Source: Arenicola marina
Lineage: Eukaryota > Annelida > Polychaeta > Arenicolidae
Direction of reading: 5' to 3'
Length of the DNA: 64,000 bases
Assembly: GCA_964019135.1 (NCBI GenBank)
Contig: OZ025253.1
Coordinates: 37,250,548 to 37,314,547 of the forward strand
Made by a program: the position numbers and the translations under genes. Shown here piece by piece: positions 44,011 through 54,000 of the stretch. The notes beneath the pieces are model-generated. The model had not been told where the DNA came from, searched no databases, and saw only the letters and a program-made list of their open reading frames with translations. Position 1 is the first letter of the stretch, and every line of letters starts with the position of its first letter.

Positions 44011-44990
44011 TGGCTATTTCTTACATCAGACACATAATTGACTGCACATTGGACGTTGTGTGACTCACCGGGGATTGAGTAAGTACAATCAATAGGGGTC
44101 GCCGATACACAGGGATTGCGGTTATCGGAGGGGGGGCGGGGCACGTGTTGTAGATCCACACGGACAGTGGTCAGCGTACGAGTCAGGCCGCCCAAAGCCG
44201 ACAGTGGTCAGACTGTCAGTCAGGCCGCTCATGTCGGGCAGTGGTCAGTGTATACTAGTCAGACCACCAGTGGCGTAGCAAAAGTGTAACACGTCTCTCC
44301 GCAGTCTGTTCCACGTTTGCCTGCGCCATGATCGACATCACACTGTCGCATTACATAGAGGTGGGGGTTATCGTTAAATAACGAGATAATATACTATATG
44401 TACAACCGGGGGAGGCGCTGGCGGTGCTTGGTCTGGGTGCGGGTATACTCTGGCAACTTCAAAACAGTCTCAACCGCAACGAGAAATAGTAGAATGATTG
44501 GTCTAATAGGGTTATTTTGAAATTCATCATAGATTGTGCCTGAGTGAGATTGAGAAAGATCCAGTGCAAGGACTTAACGTATCATAATGCACCCGTTTGC
44601 GCAATAACCCCGATGCTGTGTTGTTAAGGATAAACTCTTCTTAACACTTCATAAACTGAGTTTGACCCCGTGATAAATGGATGCTTTTCTTTAAAGTACT
44701 TAGGTGATCTATTGGGAAACACATTTTTATGAAACAAACAAAACCAAACGCGACTTGAAAAAGTGGCGATAAACAGCGTGTTGTCAGTGTTGTCAATGAC
44801 ACTCAACTGTTTTTAACCAAAACCAAAAAGTCAACTATTAGTTTCGGAATAGTCTGTTATACGAATTTTAGAAAATACGGTCCCTGTGTAATAAGCATTT
44901 AAATCTACGGCGAGGATGCAACAATATAACGAGGATAACTCCCAATGTAAACTAAGGGCAGCGACACAAACATCTGACGGGCGGCACCTA
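44011..44990. other. No gene recognised; short tandem motif
   Basis: About 44,160-44,280 repeats GACAGTGGTCAG...AGTCAGGCCGC three times with a ~40-45 bp spacing. The remainder is ordinary DNA. Confidence 0.45.
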
Positions 44991-45009
44991 TGCAGGGATA
45001 GCCGTCGGG

Positions 45010-45150
45010 TTATAGGACAACTGCCTCCCCGGACATTCTCCCTCGGACAAATACGCCCTGAGCTATCCATCCCAGAGAACTCCATAGTCCGGGAAGGGCT
45101 CGGGGGAGGGCCTTGTCCTGCTCCCAGCAGGGGACCCTCCATCCTGGGAC
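45010..45150 (+). repeat. Short GGACAA-type minisatellite
   Basis: Several degenerate units (GGACAACTGCCTCCCC, GGACATTCTCCCTC, GGACAAATACGCCC) of the same kind as the 8.53-8.86 kb array. A poly-C tract follows near 45,332-45,350. Confidence 0.55.
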
Positions 45151-45414
45151 AAAACCTTGATAACCTTGCAAAGCGTTAGCTTGCTCATCATCATACACGA
45201 TTGGCCAAGCCTCTCTTTCCCCTCAATTTCCATACCTTGGAGTCTGGGATAACAACCTGCTATATAAGTCTTTATATATATTTGATTATAACTCCCCATG
45301 CAGCAATGTGGCGGCCGTTGTTGTTTCTGCCCCCCACCCCCCCCCCCCCCCACCCCTTTACACTTGCCTTTGTTTCACCACATAATTTGACCTGTATTTA
45401 TAAAGTAAATAGTA

Positions 45415-45878
45415 CAGTCAGACCCCATTCATCCGAATTTGTGTCAAATTACTAATATGTCGGATTAACAAATTTAGAAATCCTAGGTGACTTGCCTGAC
45501 CCTTCGGAAATATCATGGCACTGGCCGGTGGTCTGTGTAGTCATTGCGTACAAGCGGCAACGGTAACGTTCTGTGACAACGAACACGTGCGGATAAACTA
45601 CTTAAATTTTTAAGAACGTATCTTATATTTCTGTAAGTCTTTTAGCAAATAGGCGATGTGCTTCAGATGTTTGGCACAAAAGCTTGCATTACACTCGACG
45701 AATCATCCGTGCCTCTTTATGAGAAGGTTTGACGTGAGCTGGTGACTCGTCGTTATCATCGCTGTCATCATCTGTCATCATCGCTCTAAGCAGTTTCACT
45801 GTTCATTTGGCGGGAGGCGAGTGCGAAAAAAAGCGGCGTTTCCGGATTATCGAGTGTCGAATAAAGGAGGTCTGACAT
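45415..45878 (-). mobile_element. pogo/Tigger-like internally deleted DNA transposon
   Basis: The left end CAGTCAGACCCCATTCATCC and the right end (reverse complement GTCAGACCTCCTTTATTCGA, then ATAATCCGGA) form imperfect inverted repeats of the pogo type. They are flanked by TA on both sides (45,413-45,414 and 45,879-45,880). Inside, on the minus strand, an Asp-rich run (GATGATGACAG repeats near 45,760) followed by a SPAHVKPSHKEARM-like frame resembles the C-terminus of a pogo transposase, so this is a deletion derivative. Family assignment rests on the termini and the TA flanks. Confidence 0.6.
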
Positions 45879-46111
45879 TACCAACATCGAATATCTATTA
45901 CGCGAGACGTCATGTTGCGAGTTCTCATGAGCTCTATGCGATGGATAGCGTGGCCCCCTTCACACATGTTTTTTTTAAAAATATTATTGTTGATATGCTG
46001 TCAATACCAATGCGGACATATATAGGGCATTCGACCAAACAAAAAATACCGGATCGAGGATTTTGAAGCGGATCCAACGGGGCGGGCGCAGTCGACCTGG
46101 GTAAGGGGGTG

Positions 46112-46252
46112 TGTGTTTGTGTGTGTGTGTGGGGGGGGGGGGGCGGCAGCTATTCGAAGACTTGACGAGGAAAGGGGATTTACCATGAACATGATAAAGC
46201 CTTCCGAATCAGATGGCTTATATTTGGTAATAAAAAAGCGTCTCCACGAATT

Positions 46253-46302
<50 letters not shown>

Positions 46303-46335
46303 GGAGGCGGGAGGGGGGTGGGGGGGGGTGATCTT
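46112..46335 (+). repeat. GT/G-rich and (GA)n simple repeats
   Basis: A TGTG-rich run then poly-G (about 46,112-46,143), and a perfect GA microsatellite of about 20 units (about 46,255-46,294) followed by G-rich DNA. The CTAGATCCGCCAGTG at about 46,353 weakly resembles a hAT-type terminus. Confidence 0.85.
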
Positions 46336-47170
46336 GACGGTCTGGTCACCCCTAGATCCGCCAGTGCCAAATATAATTCGTACCCTAGGACTGATGCGTC
46401 TCCGTGAAAATGAACATGAGAGTGGCCGCAAAACATGATGGGTATCGTAAAGTGGCGTTATAATATTCCCTTGGCTGGGAATACAAACGTCTCAGACAGA
46501 TTAGTTATAATTTTTGTGCATTTTAGTAATTCGCCTCTATGATTAATTACCATGTGACAAATGATGTAAATCTGCCTTTTTCGAAAAACATAGGGCGGAC
46601 ACCACATTACTGAGAAGAGTGTTAAACATTAATGGCAAGACTTTCATAAAACGATTTAGAATAAATATGTTGGTAGAACAATTGATGCCTGTCCCGCTTA
46701 GCTGCACGAACGCTCGCTTAAATTATTTAAAACGAAAATTATTGTTCTTACCGACCGTATTTGACCGTGTGTATGCTGAGCGTATGCGAGCAATATATAT
46801 AGGACCTGTGATCATCAAGGCAGGGGTTGATTCGCACCGTCTGTCTGTTCCTGTTCATGAACGGTTATCGACAAAATTGTAACTTACTTAGAAGGTGTGC
46901 GTGCCTGTTTGCTCAGCTCATGGTGGTCCGGTAGATGATCTGGGAGCTGTTTTCTGTAAATATAAGTTTCACGTCTTATCAAAGATGTACGATAAAGCGA
47001 CGCATGGAGTGGACTGGGTCGGTGTGTGCGTGGGGGGGGGGAAGGGCCATCTGGGACCCGATGCGAGTCATGCCTCTTTACAATATATACTTTTTACATA
47101 ATGCAGCTTCATATATAGCTTGCGTCTCTCCGACCATCTACTCAACGCTGCAGAGGCGGGGGGGGGGGGG
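46336..47170. other. No gene recognised
   Basis: AT-rich DNA; an 87-codon plus frame (46,619-46,882) has no recognisable domain. Poly-G at about 47,031 and 47,159-47,170. Confidence 0.45.
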
Positions 47171-47510
47171 GTAGCTAAATCGGCTGGAGCGCTCGCAGTG
47201 AGTGTTCTGGCCATCTGAGAGCCTAACAACCCGTGGATCGGTTATTCGAGCCCTGTTGTGGCCATGTCTGTGTGGTCGCAGGATAAATATCCCATGTCTT
47301 AATTCGTAAAGAGCAGGGGGTTACCCCTGGGGTCATGGCTCCACTATCCCTTCCTTCTCCCATTGACGCGATATGACCAAAAGTGGTTAAAGCGTCCTGA
47401 CTAGCCAACCAGGGGGCATTTTGAGTCATCAAAATCACGAAATCCGACATTACACAAGGCCCAATTGCTTGTCCTGGTAGTGGTACATATATCACTGGCT
47501 TCATTCTAGC
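47171..47510 (+). mobile_element. tRNA-derived SINE
   Basis: GTAGCTAAATCGGCTGGAGCG (47,171-47,191) resembles a pol III A box and CGGTTATTCGAGCCC (47,239-47,253) a B box. The long gap suggests descent from a tRNA with a long variable arm. The following ~250 bp (GTGGTCGCAGGATAAATATC and onward) would be the tRNA-unrelated body. No target duplication was established. Confidence 0.45.
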
Positions 47511-47908
47511 ACAAGGGACATCTTAATGTGCTTTCCACTTTCAAATAGAACTTACCGGACCACGGGTATGCCGTTTCCGCATGTTTTGTCTACTCTGTTA
47601 CTGCCGTCAAATTATTTACAGAACATACAAGCTCTTTTTCGCCGTTGTGGACAATGATGTATACATATATGTTACTTAGGAAAATGCTGCCAGCGGTCGC
47701 CAAAGTACAACAAAGTAAACACCGAAAAGTCTCAAAATGAGAATGACGACAACATGTAATTAGTATTGTACTATATTCGTAATGTCAGAGGCCTATATTC
47801 CAGAATCAAGCGCATTCATATTCCATTGACGGCGTGACAGTGATAGCAACGTCTCAATATATAGTTTCCTTAATTAAAAATGCGTAATTTTTTTCAACGT
47901 TATTGGAT
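47511..47908. other. No gene recognised
   Basis: AT-rich; 3' flank of the minus-strand exon at 47,909. No good AATAAA for that exon was found. Confidence 0.45.
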
Positions 47909-48467
47909 TTACTGATACCTTGTGATGTCCAACGGCGTGAGCCACACTTCGTTCATATTTGACATTGTAGAGAGCGCTAAGCGTAGGCCTTCCACGTTTT
48001 CAAATTGAAGCAACTCGGGGGCACTTCGCCATCCAATGCGAAACACAAGGAAATAGTTTTCTTTTTCGCCTTCGATGATAGCTGCTGTGAAGTGCCCCCA
48101 TTCCGCCAAGCAGCAGTTGTTGGCTTCTAGCAGCGTCATCATAGCTCCATCGTCTTCAAGGGCCGTACTGCACAGGACAAGTTGTTTCTTCGAGCTGATG
48201 TTGTGCAGCGTGTGGTGCGTCCTGAGCTGCACGTGATGGCCGCAGTTAGACACCGCTTCTGGCTGCCTCTTCTGGATCTCGGCACCCTGGCACACAAAGC
48301 TATTCAGGTGTTTCGGGTGCCAGTGCACTTGTCCGGCGTCTGCGGCGAGCAGGAACGCCGTGCAGGCAGCACGGCGGAAGGCGCCATCTTCTGGTGGCAG
48401 TTCTCCGCACACGTTTTCCAAAGTGACGTTGCCTAGAACTATGGAGTGAGGCGCAATCTGCCTCCGT
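47909..48467 (-). CDS. Unrecognised protein, terminal exon
   Basis: A 559-bp open stretch (about 185 residues) preceded by a plausible acceptor, GTTTCGTTGCAG, at 48,468. It reads QIAPHSIVLGNVTLENVCGE, then a Cys/His-rich middle (CTAFLLAADAGQVHWHPKHL, SFVCQGAEIQ) and an ending EWGHFTAAIIEGEKENYFLV, then LLQFENVEGLRLALSTM. The spacing of C-T-A, H-W-x4-L, C-Q-G-A-E and an F-T-A-x9-FLVF strand vaguely recalls the herpesvirus UL36-type/OTU-like cysteine protease folds seen in invertebrate element-associated proteins. The expected DSH-type histidine is not visible, so I do not assign that function. The upstream exon at 50,629-50,718 fits its reading phase. No in-frame ATG near the start, consistent with an internal or terminal exon. 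Confidence 0.5.
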
Positions 48468-49671
48468 CTGCAACGAAACGTACATTCAGAATGCGAATGA
48501 ACGGATGGGAAGATTTAATCCCTAGTTCAATAGGACATGTAAGTGAATCTGGCTTCATATCTGCGATACCTCACGAGATCAGAGGTTGGTCACAACGACG
48601 TTATATGCGACCTTAATTTTTCATTGCGCAGCTCACTCGTTCCATGCTTGATGAATAAGAAATTTGTCGTCCTAGTCACGATTTGGGACCTGCAACCAAG
48701 CAACTGCGCGGTGGGCGGGGCGAGGGAAACGGCATTTGTTTTCGAAAGATCGATTTATCTCGTTCTAAGTAGATAATGGATGAACATATATCCAAAGTAT
48801 GTTATGGATGATTTTATAAGAAGTTATAATTTTGTCCTTTGTATTTAGTAAATATTTGATATTTGGTATGTAGTTGCACATATTGATGCACAAAAATATT
48901 GATGATTAGTATCATTTTATTGTTATTTGTGCTGTTTATGCTGGTTAAATAAAGTAATATATATATAAACCTGCCAACACGCTTAATGTTATTTGTGTTC
49001 TTTTGTGCTTAGTGTTATTATGGATATTTTTCTTAGTTTGTAGTTCTCTTGTTTTATTATTATATGTCATATGTATAAGCAGAACAACAGCCGTGTTCCT
49101 CCGAAATTAAGTCGGACAACTTAAAAGGACATCTTTTCATTACAGAGTTATGCAGCATTAATTTCAATTTAGACATCAGTGGCTTGCAGGTGAAAGGGTA
49201 AATTAATAGATCTATGAAGAAATGGAAAAGTCTACAGACTGCATTAAAACCCTGAACAGAAGCACTATTTAAATAAAATTGTTTCCATTTGCGAATGTCA
49301 TGAACAATGCTTATCACTAAGGGTGGAACAAAGTTGATGATTATTACATGCTAATAAACCGTAATGTCTTTTTAATTTTAGAAGTCATAAACTGATATGT
49401 TTTTATTTAGATTGATGGAACACAATTGATCTAACACACTATAGCAACTGAGAGGTTTGAAAAAAAACTATTATAAATTAAGGCTTAATTCAAGCATTCC
49501 CATATAAAGGATGCTTTTATCATCTATTTTTGTTAGCATATGTGGAAGGACCCGTTGAACTGAGGTATGACTGAAGCCTACTGCGCGTGTTTGTTTCTCT
49601 CCAAACTGTGAGGCCGGAAGAAGAACCGGCCCGAGCCGACATGCCCTATTTACAACATCTAACTGAGCTTT
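48468..49671. other. Putative intron, AT-rich
   Basis: Lies between the two putative exons of the minus-strand gene. Very AT-rich from 48,780 to 49,480; nothing coding is recognisable. Confidence 0.4.
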
Positions 49672-50075
49672 ATTGGGTGAGTTCGGATATGCGATCGGAG
49701 TAATCGGCGCGGATATTTGGAGCATGCGGACTCACTCTTTCCGCTAATAGGCGGATGAATATTAACCTAACGCTAAATCCGCGGTCCGCGTGAATGTTGC
49801 ACTTGCTGAACTGCACACATTATGAAGATCGTTAAATAGTTCCATAAAATTAATCATCGGATAAGTATTGTGTTCAGATGTTTTGCAGGTCGAAATACTA
49901 CGTCCTAGACGCCATGTTGGAAATCCTCGTGATCTTCCTCTGGTGAGGAGTAAGGTCTGGGAGTAAAATGTACCACGTGACCGCCCTATCAGACCACAAT
50001 CTCTGATTGCGAAGCGTTCGGTTATGCACTCCGCGGATTCCGACTACTCCGCTCGCATACCCGAACTCACCCAGT
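49672..50075. mobile_element. MITE with ~45-bp imperfect terminal inverted repeats
   Basis: Left end (TTGGGTGAGTTCGGATATGC, then GATCGGAGTAATCGG) and right end (reverse complement CTGGGTGAGTTCGGGTATGC, then GAGCGGAGTAGTCGG) are inverted copies that enclose about 400 bp without coding capacity. The flanks (GAGCTT and GAGACT) are similar but not identical, so the target duplication and superfamily are unresolved. The element lies in the putative intron of the minus-strand gene. Confidence 0.6.
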
Positions 50076-50089
50076 GAGACTATCCCGCC

Positions 50090-50465
50090 CGGGGCAACTG
50101 CAGGCCGACCCGGAATAGGGTGAGTGCAGGCTGGCCAGTACCGCGTGAGCGCAGGCTGACTAGAACAGGCTTATCGCAGACTGAGCAGTACGGGGAGAGT
50201 GTTAGTTGACCAGTAACGGGGATAGCGCAGGATGACCAATACGGGGAGAGTGCAAGTTGACCAGTAACATGAAAGCGCAGGCAGCCCAATACGGTGATTG
50301 TGCAGGCTGACCAGTATGGGAATGGTGCAAGCTGGCCAGTACAGGGTTAGCGCAGGCTGACCAGTACGGGAGTGTGCTGACTTACCATAAGGCCTACGGG
50401 GAGTATGCCGACCGACCAGCACATGGCGAGCGCACGGTGGCCTTCGATGGTCTGCACGAGTCTTG
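50090..50465 (+). repeat. ~25-bp GACCAGTACGGGG-type minisatellite, left array
   Basis: About 14-15 diverged units around GCAGGCTGACCAGTACGGGG. Same family and orientation as 57,400-58,130. Confidence 0.8.
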
Positions 50466-50628
50466 TGCAAGTTTGTTGCTCTGAACTCGACGGGGATTAA
50501 TTGAAAATGCGGTTTCAGCGTTCTAATTGTTTACAGCTCAAACTTGGCACTTGGAGAGAGCTAAATTTTTGAGATGCCAACAGGACCGCAGAACGCTTCA
50601 CAGCCTGTAAATATTGTGTCTGACTGAC

Positions 50629-50718
50629 CTGTACAGCTGTTGGCACGGCAGTCGGCTACTCTCGTCTTCCTCTTGGTCTTCAGGTTCGTCTTCTGCCGAC
50701 GACGTGGAAGTGGTCCTT
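50629..50718 (-). CDS. Putative upstream exon of the unrecognised gene
   Basis: A 90-bp minus-strand segment bounded by TTCGTTATTTAG (acceptor, 50,719) and CAG|GTCAGT (donor at 50,628). In the phase that stays open it reads TSTSSAEDEPEDQEEDESSR followed by LPCQQLY, an acidic, low-complexity linker. It exits after two bases of a codon (AG), and the exon at 48,467 opens with the single base A needed to complete AGA, so the two join in phase. Phase agreement can occur by chance; no transcript evidence is available. Confidence 0.4.
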
Positions 50719-50924
50719 CTAAATAACGAACAAAACATGCATGAAGTATGATCGAACGAGGAAGAAGCGTCATATTTCTGTCGCGGCTGTGTAAGACGTA
50801 TGGCTTCTCAGTAAATAACATTGGCTTTTAACTTAAGTGGACGGACACTGACATTCAATTATATACGCAATGAGCGAGCATTGCTATGCAGAGCAAGTAG
50901 AAACTCAGGGGTCACTACTAGACT

Positions 50925-51050
50925 GACCCATGGCGGCCAGCTCACACGGACCCGTAGCGAAAATCAAGACAAGTGGCTGACATCACACTGATCCTTGACG
51001 GATACCACACCAGTGGCGGACACCACATCGTTCCTTGACGGACACCACAC
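50925..51050 (+). repeat. 22-bp minisatellite, left of the BEL element
   Basis: Several degenerate units of CACACTGACCCGTGGCGGA type. The array continues on the far side of the BEL element at 57,131-57,360. Confidence 0.75.
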
Positions 51051-54000
51051 TGTTCGGTTGCTTTGGAAGCATGTAACGTTCTTTTCGGTAATTAGAGAGT
51101 TTTGTTGTGTTTCCGGTAACGAGGCCGGCTTGGTGTGATTTGAAGAAATAAACCGATTCGGAGGTATATTTCGCTTCAAGAACTGTTTGTCGTTTCGTGA
51201 ATACCATCGTAAGAACATTTTGGTAGCAGAGCGTGGTTGACCGTGAGTCTTACATATAACATAACCATGGAAAAGCTGAAAAATCAGAAAGCTAAGGCGA
51301 AGGCTGTATTCACTCGCACCAGCACGCGGTTGCTGCAATCTATGGAAAGCGGATGCGGCCAAAAAGAGATAAATGAAAATTTGGACTCTGTGACCATAGC
51401 ATTTGCATAGTTAGAAGAATTCTATGAAGGCATCGGCGATAACAGGAACGTCCGACTGGTAGGACGCGAACTCGAAGATATTGAAGAAAGATTCAGTGAT
51501 TATAGTCGAATGGTGCAACAGCATTTACAGCACTGTTATCCGCAAACTCGGTCTCAGGCACCTCGCCGGCCGCCAACCGTGCAGCCGGTGCCAGAACAGC
51601 AAAGCACTCCAAGACAACTGTCAGAACAATTCCGACATGAAATCAGCCAACGAGAGGCTGAACTTGAACGCATTGCGTCTCAAATTGAAAGAACTTTCGA
51701 AGAATGTCAGATTCATATACGAGAGATGAAAGGACCACAGCAGCCATCTGTATCACCACACCAGGACGCAATTAACCAGACCCACGTTGCAACCCACCCA
51801 GGTGAACAGCATTCATCGCATGCATCACACGAGTTATCAGAGTATGTGGCTGCAACTCAGGCCCAACCAGCTAATCACCGGGTTATTACATCGACGCCAT
51901 TTATGCTGCCTGCAATGTCATCCACTGCCTCACATGTACATCAGCCTCTCAGCACCCAGCCTCAGGCAAGTCCAATTAGAAGTTGTAGTGGCGTGAATGC
52001 AGATCCCTCAGCACTCCTTCCCAGGGTGAGTCTGCCCAAGTTCTCTGGGGACAAGAGAGCTTACGAAGCCTGGCGATCAGCCTTTGATGCATGTGTCGAC
52101 AGCGCCAGAATAGTGCCGGAGTACAAACTGCTGCGCCTGCGAGAGAGCTTGCAAGGTGAAGCGTTAAAGGTGGTGGAAAGCTTGGGCCTCTCGGCCAATG
52201 AGGTGGCCAAGGCTCGGCTAGAGAGGGAGTATGGCGGAAAGCAACGGGCACTAACTCTGCGCCTCGAAGAGTTAGATCAGTTCAAGCCTGTTAGAGACAA
52301 CTGCGAAAAGGATTTGGAGCGCTTGGCAGAATTGTTAGATATGGTCGTTGTCAACCTTCATGAAGCCGAGCTAGGGAACGGATCCTTATATATAGCTATT
52401 CAGCGCAAGTTGAGCAAATCGCTACTCGCCAAGTACAAACAGTGGATTTGTGAAAGTAATCGCGAGGAAACCGTGCTAGTCTTAAGAGACTTCATTGACA
52501 TAGAAGCCGAGTTCCTCACAACTGCATCAGAAACTATATGTGGAATCAACAAGGACTGGGGAAGAAAAGAGAAGACCGCTTCAACTGGGCGGACGTTCCT
52601 GACCCAAGACGAGACCAAGGGTGCTATGAAGCCGCAGTCGAAGTGCCACCTGTGTCAGTCTCGCCATGGCATGTGGGCTTGTAGCCGCTTCCGGGCCATG
52701 TCAATACAACTCCTTTGGAACGTGGCCAAGGAACACAGACTTTGCTTTAGGTGCCTCGGGGATGGTCATCAAGGCCAAGCGTGCATTAGGGGTCGAACAT
52801 GCGGTCTAAATGGATGCGAATTATCCCATCATCGTCTGCTGCACAAGGATCGAGTGATCCCTCAATCAGACCGTCCACGTGAAGCCGAGGTAAGAGACAA
52901 AGATTCAGTGAGGTCAGTGAATGGTAGAAACACGGAAGCAAGTTCCCATGGTAACTCCACCATGGAAGGGGAGCGAAGCCCGAGAACCATGTTGACTGAG
53001 CATACAAAGTCTACAGAGTTTGTCGCCCTAAGAACAGTGCCTGTCTATCTGTCCAACGAACGGCGGAAATTGAAGGTGAATGCTCTATTGGACGAGGCAA
53101 GTAGCAAGAGCTATTTAAACAGCGACATAGCGGCGGAACTAGGTCTCGACGGAACCCACCAAGAACTAACTGTAAACGTCCTGAATGGCAATCAAGGGCG
53201 TTTTGACACAGCTGTTGTTGATTTCACAATTCAAAGTGTCCACGGCGATCTGCATAAGGAAGCGTCAGCGTATACCACAGAACGTGTGACGGGAGACATG
53301 CAGGTGGTGAACTGGAATGAAGTAAAGCACAAGGGGACGCATCTGGAAGGAATTAGCTTCCCAAAGGTTGGGCCACGACCCATCGTCGACCTGTTGATCG
53401 GTGTGGATCAATCTGATCTTCTGTATTCATTAAAGGACATACGCGGACTTCCTGGAGAGCCTATCGCTCGACTGACGCCACTGGGATGGACCTGCGTCGG
53501 TAACACCGAGATGGCGACGCGTAGCCCTCAGGCAAACTTCGCCTTTTTCGTGAAGGATTCGAACAACCTTGAAGCACTTGTTCGTCGCTTTTGGGAACTT
53601 GAAGATGCCCAAGGTACTCAAATTGTCAAACCGGGAGACAAGGCCGCTATGGACATCGTGTCAAAGTCTCTAGTGTTTCGGGATGGCCATTACCAGGTTG
53701 CTACGCCGTGGAAAGTCGATAGACCCAAACTACCGGACAACTACAATATGGCATTGCGCAGACTGCAAAATACTGAAAAACGCCTGTTGAAATGCCCAAA
53801 GGTTGGTGAGGCATACGCAGGGGTGTTACAAGATTATCAGGACAAGGGGTACATTCGCAAAGTTTCCCCTAATGAACAGAAACCTGATGAGGTGTGGTAT
53901 CTGCCCCACTTTCCAGTCCTAAGACCGGACAAGGAAACGACAAAGACAAGGATCGTGTTCGATGCGTCAGCCGAGTGCGAAGGAATCTCACTCAATGACG

